Source: Lamellibrachia luymesi
Lineage: Eukaryota > Annelida > Polychaeta > Sabellida > Siboglinidae
Length of the DNA: 64,000 bases
Assembly (NCBI GenBank): GCA_009193005.1
Contig: SDWI01000221.1
Location: 412,949-476,948, forward strand
Direction of reading: 5' to 3'
The notes under the pieces were generated by a model. The model made no database searches. It saw only the letters and a program-made list of their open reading frames with translations, and was not told the DNA's origin. Positions 1-12,539 of this stretch are shown here, in pieces (the stretch's first letter is position 1; every line of letters begins with the position of its first letter). The translations under genes and the position numbers were made by a program.

Positions 1-12
1 CCCCCTGCACTT

Positions 13-216
13 CTAGTTTAAAGAATGTTTACTTCCAAAAATATTTGTCATTGTACCCAAGTCACTATCTACTGCTGCTGAAAGTTTGTCCGCGAATACT
101 GCCGCCCCCTTTCCACTTAAATGAAGCCCATCCTTCATGTACATATCAGCCCTCCCAACGAACGTCCCAATGTTAATATTTCTTGTTACATTCTCGTGGC
201 AAAGTGCCCACCACAC
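13..216 (-). pseudogene. LINE ORF1 C-terminal fragment, SGNH-hydrolase-like
   Basis: Minus-strand reading contains MYMKDGLHLSGKGAAVFADK and ends KHSLN-stop. The D-x-x-H step in KDGLHLS is the last catalytic block of SGNH/GDSL hydrolase folds, which are carried in ORF1 of some CR1-like LINEs. Only the C-terminal 67 residues are in the window. Confidence 0.6.
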
Positions 217-379
217 TTACTGTAACATATTGAACTTAGATTGAACAGTAACATATGATAATTATCTATAAAAAGTATATTTGACGATGAGAGAGGACGC
301 AATTTTCTTACACAACAAGCAATTACTAAGATGTATGTTCCAGCGACACGTAGTTTTTTAAACCTGGACACTGAGAACT

Positions 380-2445
380 ATGAGAGAAATTGCGGGCCGT
401 CCACATTGTTTTTCTTTCCTTGGGAAACTGCACGCTATACAATCACATCAGTCAGACTTTTACACTGATGACGCGCACGATAATATATCAGTTAACATAT
501 TTGTTTTTTTCCGTTGCGACAACACACGCACCATCCCGACTGTGCATGCCGATGTGAGGGAATCTCTTTGGAAAAAACAAGGTCTCGGTGATTTAGTGTA
601 ACACGCACTGCTGTCATGAATTGCAACCATTACAAGCTTTTAAAAAAACTCATTTTCAAACTGTCATTGGTTAGTCGGATAGGGGTGACAGGATGCCATG
701 ATCTTCTTCTTCTTGGTCTAATATATGAATGTCGCGTCATGATTGGGTAAGCTTTTACGTTACCACTGCTAAAGAGTCAACACAACGGAATTGTCATTGC
801 AGTGGTTGTGGTTGGTTGGATGAGTGTGTATCACACCAACACACCTTGTGGTTGAACTCATTTTCAAACTGTCATTGGTTAGTCGGATAGGGGTGACAGG
901 ATGCTATGATCTTCTTCTTCTTCTTGGTCTAATATATGAATGTTGCGTCATGATTGGGTAAGCTTTTACGTTACCACTGCTAAAGAGTCAACACAACGGA
1001 ATTGTCATTGCAGTGATCAATGTCGATCTGCACCTTGTGGTTGGTTGGATGAGTGTGTATCACACCAACACACCTTGTGGTTGGTTGGATGAGTGTGTAT
1101 CACACCAACACACCTTGTGGTTGGTTGGATGAGTGTGTATCACACCAACACACATTGTGGTTGGTTGGATGTGTGTGTATCACACCAATACACCTTGTGG
1201 TTGGATGTGTGTGTATCACACCAACACACATTGTGGTTGGTTGGATGTGTGTGTGTATCACACCAACACACCTTGTGGTTGGTTGGATGTGTGTGTATCA
1301 CACCAACACACCTTGTGGTTGGTTGGATGTGTGTGTGTATCACACTAACACACCGAAATGGGTTTCATTGTTTTGACTTTTCAACAGCGACTGGTTGGTC
1401 ACTGGCTGGTGAAAGGCGTCAGCGCTTCGATTGAGGAGTGGCTNCCTTGTGGTTGGTTGGATGTGTGTGTGTGTGTGTATCACACCAACACACCTTGTGG
1501 TTAGTTGGATGTGTGTGTATCACACCAACACACCTTGTGGTTGGTTGGATGTGTGTGTGTATCACACTAACACACCGAAATGGGTTTCATTGTTTTGACT
1601 TTTCAACAGCGACTGGTTGGTCACTGGCTGGTGAAAGGCGTCAGCGCTTCGATTGAGGAGTGGCTGTTATGAAAGTGTGTCCAACTATAACTTTTGGGAT
1701 GGCTGTTTCATCGCCTCTACTTTCTTGTCTGGTCGGTCCTACTCCATCCGCCCCAAGTGACCTGCCCACATCTTCCGGCTTCTTACTGTTCTATCAGTCA
1801 GACTCCTGCAACATGATTCAAATCGTCTACCATCATTTGAATGACTCAAGAGAGTAATGGTAAATCAAATTGTTTTACAATATAGAACAAAATGAAGATA
1901 TTGAGGGTAATTAAATATTTCGTGTAGCTAAGCATAATTTTCACAATATATGCTATACCGCATTGGCAGGAATGCATCGGAAATATTTTGTTTAGATAAA
2001 CATGTTAACAAGAGGACTCATATACGGTTTCATGATACAAAAAATCATCGCCTCTGTCCGTGAATGCAGAGAGCTACAACGCTCTAACACATGCATGGAC
2101 ATTCGGTCGCTTGGGTGTATTTCAACATTGTACAATGTGAAGGCGTTTACGTAGACTAGAAAACCACGTAGAATGACAGTATAACAAGAAGTACCCTTTG
2201 CCCAAAACATAAAGCATAAAACATAAAGAGACAAGGCGAGTCGCTGAAGTAAGGAAATTAATGTCTCCTCGCGGATTTTACCACTTTTTTAACCACCTGT
2301 GTCTTTCGAGAACCATTTGTACTGACACCAAAGTTTCGTATAAAAACGTAACTCGCCAATCTCATGTTTTGGCTGCAGTCACTTATTTGTGATGCAACCA
2401 CTTATTCAAATTGCAAACATTAATTCAGGGACTTGTATTAATTAA
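380..2445 (-). repeat. Repeat family A, copy 1 (inverted)
   Basis: Reverse-complement relative of 7,838-8,960 and 12,540-14,390. Shared segments include those at 1,640-1,860 and 2,040-2,440. Within it a 150-bp block is duplicated (about 655-810 and 855-1,018), and two minisatellite tracts are present. No intact protein. Confidence 0.78.
1019..1575 (+). repeat. 40-bp minisatellite in two tracts
   Basis: Unit around TTGTGGTTGGTTGGATGTGT then GTATCACACCAACACACC, about eight units at 1,019-1,345 and three at 1,445-1,575, with an 85-bp block repeated after each tract. A single N at 1,444. Confidence 0.9.
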
Positions 2446-2555
2446 ATGCAAAAAAGTGTAACACAAGATTTGGGCTATGCATGTTTGGACATTGGACTTT
2501 GGCGTAGTTATTCAGTATATGCATCAGGCTGACTTATGGATCACAGGATCATCAC

Positions 2556-2563
2556 TTCAACCT

Positions 2564-2596
<33 letters not shown>

Positions 2597-2651
2597 AACG
2601 CACAAACGCACACACGCACACCTACACACACGCNACAAACGCACACCTACA

Positions 2652-2723
<72 letters not shown>

Positions 2724-2732
2724 CACACACGC
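2556..2732 (+). repeat. AC / ACGC microsatellite
   Basis: Mixed (AC)n and (ACGC)n tract with an N at 2,634. Apparent Thr-His frames are not genes. Confidence 0.95.
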
Positions 2733-2921
2733 ACACATTATTTTGACAGTCCTTACAGCAGCAAAATTTAATTAAATGTTTCCAAGATCCGACGAAATAT
2801 TAACCCTATTTGAGATAAAGTAACAAACAGTCCAGTGACAACGTCAACTGACACCGCCTTGCAGACATCTGTTTGCGTTCTGGTGACGGAGAATGCGCAA
2901 AACACCTACGGCATACTACCA

Positions 2922-3072
2922 GGGGTACCACCAGGAACCACCAAGAGTACCACCAGGAACCACCAGGAGTACCACCAGGAGTACCTCCAGGAGTACTACC
3001 AGGAGTACTACCAGGAGTACCACCAGGAGTACCACCAGGAGTACTACCAGGAGTACCACCAGGAGTACCACC
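2922..3072 (+). repeat. 12-bp minisatellite
   Basis: About 12 units of CCAGGAGTACCA with variants. Confidence 0.9.
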
Positions 3073-3074
3073 TT

Positions 3075-3785
3075 ACATAAAACTGGCCACCAGTGGCGAC
3101 ACTCACCATTTCACCGCTGTAATGTGTGCAAAATCTGCACATCTTTATTTCATTTGATAAAATCCTAATGTTTTACATATGACGCCTTTGATACACAGGC
3201 ATATACATTATTATGACGAAGATAGTTGACGATAACAAATATATTTGGTTTCCTGAAAGGCCACTTTTCACGAATGTTCTCCTGATTCAATTACTGTACA
3301 GATTGCGGTTGTGATGAACTAAGGCCTCCCAATACATGTGTTCTCGAAGTTCCACGTTAAGAAGAATGATACACAACACGAGGAAAACTTACGCACAGAC
3401 AAACTCCCCGACAGTGGCGCCACTCATATCACTACTGCCACACCTTGATTATAAATTCAAAATGCGGAGCGTTATCAACAGCCTGGTTGCCAGGGCAACG
3501 CGATTGTTGCTTACCACTTGGTACGTCATTGCAACTGTACGAGAGCGTGTACGTAACATAGTTTAAAAAACGTTAGTTTGTTCCTATGCACATTTGCACC
3601 GCAAACACTATCCACAATTGTATGCAATTGAAATTGAGAGATTTACTAAAAAAGTAGGAGTTTACCAAATGAAATGACGATGTGCAAATGTAAGTTGTGG
3701 CAGTGATGAAATCGTAAGTTACAATACATTCACTACTTGGTGCCACTGGCGGGGAGTTTGGCGCGCAGAAACACATTCATACAGA
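3075..3785. repeat. Palindromic element with inverted flanks
   Basis: AACTCCCCGACAGTGGC near 3,405 and its inverted relative near 3,750, plus an inverted pair around 3,105-3,165 and 3,655-3,720. Compatible with a MITE-like or head-to-head duplicated element of unknown class. No coding. Confidence 0.5.
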
Positions 3786-5023
3786 TATGCCAAGCCTCCC
3801 GCTTCGACATTAGAATTGACAGTTTGTCAATCTGTGCACAATATCTCGATCTACCCATTTCGGGCAACAGTCTACCGCCACACACGATTTTGAAGTCAAA
3901 ATAACAACTATCTACTGAATTCGAATCCAAATATACCCCGGATCCTAGTTTAGAGAGTGTCTATATTAAAATGTATACACATAATATGTGCGTACATTCG
4001 TCATGTGGGAAAGCAGGTATTGGGGGACGTATATACTCATGCATACATTTGTTTATTAGAAATCGGCATCGCCGTACCAAACATAATATATTAACTAAGT
4101 AGACGCCAGTAGCTGACAGAAAAAGCGTGGAATATTGATTATAATAAGTGTTATAACTGTCACCGACTCACTCTGTGAGACAGTCTATGGGTGTCTTTTG
4201 AAAAATACGAGGTGAAATCCTTACATTTGGATAAAATATGGCCGGTGACAATTGTTGTTGTGATAAATTGTGCAGTAAAATAATGTCAGCGTTTCTGTCA
4301 TCTGTATTCGGGGCAACTGGTACCTGGTACTTGGCTGGCAGAAATATGCGATTCTGTGTATTGTCTTCTTCTATCGCTCGCGTTTTTTACTTCTCTGTCA
4401 AAGGCCGTCCCGAATGAATGTGTTGTTATTGGTGTGTTTTGGACAACTACCACAACGAAAAGTGGCACTCGTTAAACAGGAGCATGACAATATTGTGGAC
4501 ATAGTGCGTTTAAACACGCTCTGTTTTACATTGCTTTACAATTATACTAATTTGTGAAAAAGATAGTTGATGTAAAATTTTAGTTGGGTAAATCTTTTCC
4601 TTCAGAGGCCAGTACAATGTTGACACCAGTAGCCAATACCGACCCGGTATTGCTTTCCAACACCGGCATGGCCGAAGTACCATTTACCATTACCGGGGAA
4701 ATCTTGGCGCAAGCAGAAAATTGTCAGAAAAAGCGTGGAATATGCTATTACATATAAATTATTCATAAACTTATCATAGACATATTTTAAGAAACATATC
4801 ATAGACATATATTAAGAAACATAGTTTCATCAAGATAGTCCCGGACTCCGGCAGGGAAGTCAGTGTGCACTATCAGGGTTTATTTACAGGTTGAGAATTA
4901 AGGTATCATAGTGAATTGTCCGAAAGAGTAAAATATTGATTGGAATAGGTATTACTATTACACATACATTATACATAAACTTGTCACAGACATATATTGA
5001 GAAAAATATTGTTTTTTTATTTA
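3786..5023. other. No gene seen; degenerate direct repeats
   Basis: AT-rich. A motif like CAGAAAAAGCGTGGAATAT recurs at about 4,119, 4,727 and 4,922 with similar following sequence, and ATCATAGACATAT is duplicated at 4,778-4,810. Nothing coding is supported. Confidence 0.5.
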
Positions 5024-5639
5024 ATCACAGGCAACATTTTTAGGTAGTTCAAATTCAACGAGTGATAAAGTGGTTTGTTTATTGCTCGTGAATTAAGTCC
5101 TTAGTTTATTCGCAGGCAGAACAGTCCTTAGAAACAACATATACATTAAGTAGATTGACATGGCTAAACGTAAATCAGAGGCAGTATTTTTTAGAGAAAC
5201 GTTATTCCAGAAACTTGGTCTTCGTACAGAGTGACGTATTTATTTCGACGTATCAAACTACTGTTTACATTGTAGAATATTTATGAGATAACGTGAAGAA
5301 TTTATATAAATTACATACATAGAGAAATATCTGACATAGTTGTAGTAAACGGTTTCGGTAAAAAGAAATTAACCGCCGAATTTTAGCGTAAATTGGTATA
5401 AATTGAGCCTTATTGTTTTGTTTTGACAGTGTTCTGCGTATTCGCAAGGTGGCAGGCGTTTAGGGCTCATGCCACTTTAGTAGATAGAACATAGGTACCA
5501 AGCAGATTATTGTCAACATTGAATTGAAACCTAACAATCCAGTCAAACGTGTTCTTTGAAACACAGAAAATAGCCTTATTCATGGCTAACGTAGCAAGCA
5601 GAGAACATTATAAACAGCATTGATCTAACACAATCTAAC

Positions 5640-6329
5640 TAAACGTACAAACGGCAGGTAGATGCCTCGGGGCATTTAGTATGCGAGAGTTGTAGCAACT
5701 GGTTGGACTTCGTCAAATCCGGATGTGAGAAGTCCTGGGCTGGGGATCAGGCGAATGGTTTTATTATTGGGTGTAGGGGATGTGCGAAGATGAAGGAACT
5801 AGACGTGGAGATGGGACGGCTGGGGAAGCTCATTTTGGCTTTGGTGGGAAGGGAATTGGAGGGTTGTGACAGTGGTTCCAGTGGGAGAGGCGATGATAGA
5901 GATGCTAGGGGAAGCTCTCTCAGTCTGGAAGGAGGCTGAGAGGAGGTATGGTGGCAGGGCATAAGGAGACAGGACGCAAGGGAGGGAAGGCGACAAGAGG
6001 GAGGGCGACGGGAGTGAAGAGATGGGAGCGAAAGAGACGGGAGCAAAGGAAACTGGAATAAGGGAGACGAGAGGGAAGGTGACGGATACGGGAGGGGAGG
6101 AGACGGGAGGGAGGGAGACGGGAGGGAAGGCGCTTGCCATAGTGTTGAACGTGTCATTAAAGGAGGGGTGGTTCCTGTTGAATGAAAAGAATTAAACATC
6201 ATGCCATTATTTAAAAAGGAGTCGAGAAATAAGTAAGAGAATTGCAGACCAGAGAGTTTAACATCATTGATTTGTAAATTATTAGATACGATAATCAAAG
6301 ACCATATGGTGGACTTCCTTGTTAGGCAT

Positions 6330-6333
<4 letters not shown>
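5640..6333 (+). mobile_element. LINE remnant: ORF1 zinc-finger-like part and RT fragment
   Basis: At 5,652-5,939 an open frame reads VDASGHLVCESCSNWLDFVK then GCEKSW and GCRGCAKM, a Cys-rich zinc-finger-like module followed by a predicted coiled-coil, as in CR1-type ORF1. At 6,165-6,333 a frame with two stops reads LNIMPLFKKESRNK, RPESLTSLICKLLDTIIKDH and MVDFLVRHK, the first blocks of a LINE reverse transcriptase. Between them is purine-rich degenerate sequence. Not functional. Confidence 0.75.

Positions 6334-6383
<50 letters not shown>
6331..6383 (+). repeat. (AC)n microsatellite
   Basis: About 26 AC dinucleotides, immediately after the LINE RT fragment. Confidence 0.97.
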
Positions 6384-6385
<2 letters not shown>

Positions 6386-7837
6386 CGATCAGTCACGCGT
6401 ATCGTCCTCAGCCTACATCGACGAGACCGACACAACATAACGGTGGCAATACTTTGCAGACAGAATCTCCGCTTACCTTCCCCGGCGCAATCACTTCTTC
6501 GTCTTCCTAGGGTCAACCTTGAACGGTTTGGCCGACGAGCCTTCTCCTCTGCATGTCCTTCCCTTCTTCTTCTTCCATTTAAGCTCAGGACTCTATGTTA
6601 GCCACATATAAATGTGGCTAGAGTATTTTCAAGCTGTGATCACTATTGCGTGGGAGCGGGTAATGTAATGCCGGTTCGGGTCCGTTTTAGTCAGTATATG
6701 TCGCGTCTGCGTAGTTAGGCAATAATTTAGTGCATGAGCTATATGATATCTAATAATAAGGACTGTATAATTGTTCTATGTTGGCATGGTGAGAAGGCAT
6801 TGTCTAANTAATTTTAGTTATACAATCTGTTGTATTTGGACGATGGATTATTGTTTTAGTTCCGTGTTATATTTAGCCATTGTAATATATCTATAATTTA
6901 TTTCAATATATACATTGTGAATATGTAATGCCCTAAATGATCACCAGTGATTCTATGTTTAGAGAAATGAGGTGACTAAATAAATGTTATTTCATTTACT
7001 TCTTAAATATGCAGAACAAGTATATCAAAGCACATTTTCCAAAGATATTGTCAGTGAAGTGTTTCTAGTTTGACCATTTCTGAACAAAAATGAGTATACG
7101 TATGAACCAAATTGCCCACTTTGATATAGTCGGAAAGACACATTTAGGAAATTAGCTGCTTTTCACCATGTTGGTTATCTTATCCAGTAATGTTTCTTAT
7201 CCAGTAATGTGTTCAGACAACCGACACTACATACTGTTGTTCTCAAGTCACAGTACTGGAGTTGCTCAAAAGTAATTTATTAAATAGCACAGTAACACAT
7301 TAAAGGGATATACGGTAGCTGGAATAACGTTTTCTAAGCAGTACTAAAAATGTGTATCCTCCATATTCCAATAGCTTTTTATGTTTCCTATCAATCGACG
7401 TCAATTGTGTAGCAGTAACTCGCCTTTAAATTAGTTTATTTCATGGATAAAACGTTCAACTACCATGTAATCAATACCTTTGATGGCCATTTACAAGAAA
7501 TGACAAAGTACAACACTCTGGAAATAAAAAGTACATGTTCATCTGGTTTCTGGTGTTCACCTGCATATTCTTCAAAGATTGTCTATTTTTTTGTGTGTGC
7601 AATATATTGGGGGTAGTGTATACAAAAACATATTACATTTAGAATATCATATCTTTGAATATCCAGAAGAAGAAATAGTCATTATGTCAGACATTTTAAA
7701 GTAGCGTTCTAGAGCTAAGTAACCGAATGATTGATTGTGATAGTATGATAAAATATCCATTAGCTTTAAGTGCTATGGTGTTTTAGATGTGCTAGCACTC
7801 CTTCACATAGCGGCCATTTTGCTGCTTAATTGCGTTT
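6384..7837. other. No gene or known element recognised
   Basis: AT-rich sequence present only in the left arm. Includes an N at 6,808 and a duplicated TTATCCAGTAATGT at about 7,178 and 7,198. No ORF with protein-like composition. Confidence 0.5.
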
Positions 7838-8960
7838 AGCTAATGAATTGAATTAATGCTTGCAACTTGAATAAGTGGTTACAACACAAACAACGGATTG
7901 CAACAAAAACGTAAGGATGGCGTTTTACGTTTCTCTACGAAACTTAAGTGTTAATACGAATGGTTCTCGAAAGACACAGTTGGTTGAAAAAAGTTGAAAC
8001 GTTGGTGAGCAGACATCAGTGTCCACACACCAGCGACTCGCCGTGACGCCTTCTTTAAACGTTTCACAAAAAGTACTTCTTTTGTCGTTCTGTGTGTTTT
8101 TCTTGTATGCGTAAGCGACTTCACATTGTACAGTGTGGAGCGAATGTTCGTGAATGTCCATGTCCATGAGAGCGCTTTAGTTCTCTGCTTCCACGGAGTG
8201 TCGACGCTTTTCTCGCAGCATGAAACCACGTACGATTCCTCATGTCAAAATGTTTTGTTTAAACAAGACATTTCCTTGTCTAAGCAAAATATTTCCTTCC
8301 TACCACTGTGTTTAATTCAACGACGATGGTACAATATTTATTGCGAAAATTATGCTTCGCTTCACGAATTTTATCTCAATATCTTCATTTTGTTCTATAT
8401 TGGTTTACCATTACTCTCCTGAACCATTCAAGGAGGGTTGACAATTTGAATTATATTGCAGGACTCTGACTGGAAGAAGAGTAAGAAGCCGGAAGACGTG
8501 GGCAGGTCACTTGGGGCGGATGGAACAGGACCGACTACACAAGAAAGCAGAGGCGGTGAAACAGCCATCCCAAAAACTTATAGATGGACACACTCTTACA
8601 ACAGTCACAACTCAATCGAAGCGTCGACGCTTTGCACCAGCCAGTGACCAACCAGTCGTTGTTGAAGAGTCGAAACAACGGAAATCCATTTCGGTGTGTT
8701 AATGTGATAGACATACATCCAATTAACCACAAGGTGCAGATCGAAATTTACAATTGCAATAGCAATTCCGTTGTGTTGACACTTCAATTTAGCTGTTCAT
8801 ACCTTATCTAGCGGTTTCTCGTTATACTTGAAATACCGACGTGTCGTATCCAAGTCAGGGTATACAATTACACTTGTACTTAACTCATTACATCACACCG
8901 TAATTCCTTAGATCAGACAGTTACTGAAGCAGAAATATGATTTCTGGAGAGTTCTTATAC
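7838..8960 (+). repeat. Repeat family A, copy 2
   Basis: Direct relative of 12,540-14,390. It has a single copy of the segment that is expanded to a minisatellite at 12,779 in copy 3, and only a single unit where copy 1 carries its 40-bp array. No open frame is conserved among copies, so it is probably a non-coding mobile or duplicated element. Confidence 0.78.
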
Positions 8961-9957
8961 ACGGGACCTCGTAGACACACACACGCACGCACGCACGCAC
9001 GCGCGTGCGCGCCATTAATGTTTCCTATTACTAAGGGGCTAAGGGTACTTTATTCTTAGACTTATCACTGTGTCATTAACGTTAACTAAGTGCACTTCGT
9101 TGTCTTAAACCGATGTAGACTTGAAACTCACCTGATATGACATGTTCAATCACTACTCTTCCATTTGTTCTCTAATGCATTGTTGTCACCATACTGACTT
9201 CTACTTAGGACACTCCCGTCCATCTAAAGTTAACATCTCAACATCTTCATACTGGGTGTTATCCCTTCCTTGGTATGTTTTATCTTGGTCGAGCTTCAGC
9301 TTACTTGCTTCCACCCACGGCGAGATGGCAGTGAGGCAATCACACAAAGTTGATCGATATCCTAATACGTCATATGGTAATAGTAATTATTTATTATCCT
9401 GCTTGTCATCAGCATAAAAGTGATGACAAATGTGTCGATATAGTGTTTTTACACGTTCGATGACTGATGTTACGATAATATATTGCACATCTGGGAGCTT
9501 GCGTGCAGGTGCAATATGTGCGATGTAACGTTTTTGCCTTAGAAAAGAAAATATATGGCGGACGGCGCATGTTTTCTGTAATCTTTTATATTACATTGCC
9601 CGTGAACATTGATTCATAGCGTACACAAAAACTGCATGTCGCTTGTGGAACATACATCTTAGTATGCATTGCAAGTTTGGTAAGAACACTACAGACGACC
9701 TTTTATCACTCTATCAAACGACGTTTTATTGTTGAACCTCTAGCGGTGTAGTAAGATCAAAACACTTGAAGGGACGTCTTGGTTTATATACTCACATTCT
9801 CAAACAACAGTGAAATTGAATGAATCCAACATCACCACAAAGATTCTGGAATGTGTGCATGTATATATATCTACTTGTAATTGTCAATTCATGATTCACA
9901 TATTTCCTTTCTAAGCTGCTTATGTAATCGTCCTCCAATAAATATATAAATGTGTAC

Positions 9958-10100
9958 TGTGTGTGTTTGGGCGTGTGTGCGTGCGTGCGTGCGTGTGTAT
10001 GTGTGTGTTTGTGTGGGCGTGTGTGCGTGTATGTGTGTGTTTGTGTGTTTGGGCGTGCGTGTGTGTGTTTATTTATTTGGTTGATTGTATGTGTGTGCTT
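9958..10100 (+). repeat. GT-rich microsatellite
   Basis: Interrupted (GT)n/(GCGT)n. A shorter counterpart lies in the right arm at about 17,790-17,830 on the other strand. Confidence 0.9.
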
Positions 10101-10835
10101 GGCAAAACACTTAACATGACTTTCTACATTAGACATTTATAATATGTAAACGTCTACGGGCGTGTGTATGGTGCATTCAACTGTTTAATTAATTTTCCTT
10201 TTGGTCCATGTTATTCGAATGATTTTGTATATTGTGTGTGCCTATTAATCGCCGTCGACATTTCTACTGTGGCTCAGTCACAGTATTGGAGACCAAAGGT
10301 CCACGAGTCGACAACGCGATGTGAGCATGTTCCACGTGTTACGTATTTTTTAATTCCTTGTCCACGGGCCATATGTTCCTTGCACCTGTAATGGTTCATA
10401 TCAGAGAGGTATGTTTCCTTCCCATAAGACGGGTAGTAGGCATATTGTCAATAACATTTCTCAACCAATAACTTCCCATTTTGGAACACATTAATACTTT
10501 CTTCGTAAATTCCCATTGCGCGAAAATTAGAAGAATAGGTTTCACTAACTGTACCGTGCACGTGCTCAAATTATCTGTTTGTATCACTACAGTTAAGATC
10601 AACTGCAGCAACGAACATTTATCGTGTTATAATGGCGTTTCCACCCTCAACATATTAATTTTATGTCGATGCAGACGAATTTTTCGGATGAATACCACAA
10701 GTGAAGAAAAAAAGTAGAAATAAACAGTTTTATGGCAGTGGGAGTGAAAACATGTACATGATGACGTAATGTTTGGTTTGTTTGAATCCGTGACAATGAT
10801 CACGGACACGCAGAACGACATTAACGCATGGTTGA

Positions 10836-10844
10836 TATATAAAG
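10836..10844 (+). promoter_or_regulatory. TATA box of left secreted-peptide gene
   Basis: TATATAAAG about 30 bp before the likely start of a short untranslated exon. It is conserved at the same place in the inverted copy. Confidence 0.65.
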
Positions 10845-10865
10845 AGAGGCACTCGGTCGGACACA

Positions 10866-10921
10866 ACACCGAAAGGGAACGACTAGTCACTTGAACGAAA
10901 ATCGTCCAGTCGCGGAATCAG
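10866..10921 (+). other. Left gene, 5' untranslated exon
   Basis: From the inferred start about 25-30 bp after the TATA box to the donor CAG|GTAAGG. Strongly conserved with the right copy. It holds no ATG. The start is approximate. Confidence 0.55.
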
Positions 10922-11091
10922 GTAAGGAGGTTTGCTGTTTGCTTTCAACATAATTGTATTTTGTTAAACGTCGTTCCCATTCTCATAACTCATTGTATTG
11001 AATAGTATGGGCAAAAAAACATTAAGTCTATCTAAAAAAAAACTTGTCATGTTCGCAATTGTCTGAATGTGTTATTTCTCTCCTTAAACAG

Positions 11092-11173
11092 TTTGAAGAG
11101 ACAATGCGTGTGTGTATCGTCTTACTGTTCACCTTCCTGGCGTTGGCGTACGCAGCAGTTGAGCAGGAGACCG
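11092..11173 (+). CDS. Left secreted-peptide gene, signal-peptide exon (coding 11,104-11,173)
   Basis: A pyrimidine-rich acceptor ends at 11,091. ATG at 11,104 opens MRVCIVLLFTFLALAYAAVE followed by QET, a textbook signal peptide with an Ala-Tyr-Ala-type cleavage site. The donor G|GTGAGT leaves phase 1. A TATA box and UTR exon precede it, and the right copy keeps the frame despite nucleotide divergence, so selection is likely. I do not recognise the family. A signal-only exon is typical of antimicrobial-type or cuticular secreted proteins, but no mature-peptide exon was found: downstream there are only CT-rich DNA, a LINE remnant and repeats. It may be a truncated gene. Confidence 0.6.
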
Positions 11174-11339
11174 GTGAGTAGTAGTTATGGCAAAGAAGCA
11201 TACAATAATGTGAATTGTATGTATGCTCGCACGTACGTACGTGCATGTACAATGTTTGCACATGTACCCACGTATGCATGGATGTATATATTCTCGTCCT
11301 CCAGTAAATATATAAATGTGTACTCTGTGTTTCTTGTGT

Positions 11340-11343
11340 ATGC

Positions 11344-11374
<31 letters not shown>

Positions 11375-11392
11375 TGTGTGCGTGCTTATATG
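11340..11392 (+). repeat. (GCGT)n microsatellite
   Basis: About ten GCGT units. Confidence 0.95.
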
Positions 11393-11462
11393 TATGTGAG
11401 TGTGTGCGTTTTTGTTTGTTTGTTTGCTTGCGTGAGAATACGTATGTGTATGTCCACTATTC

Positions 11463-11692
11463 AATCTCCCTTTCTACTTCTTCTTCTCTCCTGCAACCCT
11501 CGTACTACATCTCCCCTCCTGCACAACCTCCACTCCTGTTCCTCCTCCCATCCTACATCACTTCCCTTCCTGCATCACCTCTCTCCATCTCCACCCCCTC
11601 CTATTCCACCTCACCTCCCCTCCTGCACCTCCTCCCTTCCTTCATCACCTCCCCATCTCTTTTCAGTTGCATATCCTACTTCCATAGTACAA
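11463..11692 (+). repeat. Pyrimidine-rich tract
   Basis: About 230 bp, nearly all C/T with short A/G interruptions, built from degenerate CTCCCCTCCTGCAC-like units. Strand-asymmetric and related, inverted, to 12,046-12,470. Confidence 0.85.
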
Positions 11693-11929
11693 TAACATAA
11701 AGACTTGCATTTTCCCTTTCTCTGTGTTATACGAAACGACGTACATAGATTGTGAGACATAAGACAGCAATTGAATGTTGGAACATTCTTAAATATGAGA
11801 ATGAGAGTATCACTGATCAATTTGTTCCATTATTGCAATTTGTTCCATATTGCAACTTCACAGTGTTATCAAATTCTTGGGTTGATTACGAGAAATATAA
11901 CATACAAGGAAAACGGCTAATTATACCTC

Positions 11930-12045
11930 TGCATAAAGCAACAGTTACGCCTCATGTAGGGTATACAAGCTTGGAGATCATATCGTAAGGATATAGATAC
12001 GCTTGAAAGAATACAGAGGAGAGCAACTAAAATGATGTGGAGTAG
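11930..12045 (+). mobile_element. LINE reverse-transcriptase C-terminal fragment
   Basis: With one frameshift it reads TPHVGY then QAWRSYRKDIDTLERIQRRA and TKMM, matching the PHLEY...QAW...LE..QRRATK block of CR1-like RT. With the fragments at 6,165 and 18,215 it looks like one element family on the + strand. Confidence 0.78.
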
Positions 12046-12470
12046 GGTGGGACGTTGAGTAGGAGGGGTCGTCGAGTAGAACGGGGGGTGAAATAGAAGG
12101 GGATGTGGAGTAGGAGGGAAACAGGAGTAGGACGGGGTGGAGTTGGAGGGTCGGTGACGCAGTAAGGGAGGTGACGTAAGATGGGAGGTGGAATGGAAGT
12201 TGAAGTGGTGCATGGGGAGAGGTGGTGCAAGAAGTTGTGTGGGAGGGGACGTGCAGTAGGAGTTTAGGTCGAATAGGAGGGGAGGTTGGGGTAGGAGGGG
12301 CAGTGAAGTAGGAGGGGAGGTTGGGGTAGGAGGGGCAGTGAAGTAGGAGGGGAGGTTGGGGTAGGAGGGGTAGTGAAGTAGGAGGGGAGGTTGGGGTAGG
12401 AGGGGTAGTGAAGTAGGCGGGGAGGTTGGGGTAGGAGGGGTAGTGAAGTAGGAGGGGAGGTGAACTGTAG
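12046..12470 (+). repeat. Purine/G-rich minisatellite
   Basis: The second half repeats AGGAGGGGAGGTTGGGGT about every 37 bp, five to six times; the first half is a degenerate version. Runs of four G with short loops fit a G-quadruplex pattern. Confidence 0.88.
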
Positions 12471-12539
12471 ACGTCATACGCAATATTCATATATTACCCA
12501 ATGTATTGAGCCTGGTAGATGAAAACGCATTTGTTTTTC

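Larger units (their letters stand above)
5024..11245. repeat. Left arm of inverted duplication
   Basis: Homologous in opposite orientation to about 16,165-19,208. Matching blocks are about 5,024-5,780 with 18,440-19,208, and about 9,300-11,245 with 16,165-18,215. The left arm carries about 3.5 kb (5,780-9,300) absent from the right arm. The second block includes the promoter and signal-peptide exon described separately. Confidence 0.85.

Noticed and set aside
11978..12490. Pro/Ser/Thr-rich minus-strand frames of 170-188 codons
   Set aside because: Reverse complement of the G-rich minisatellite; composition only.
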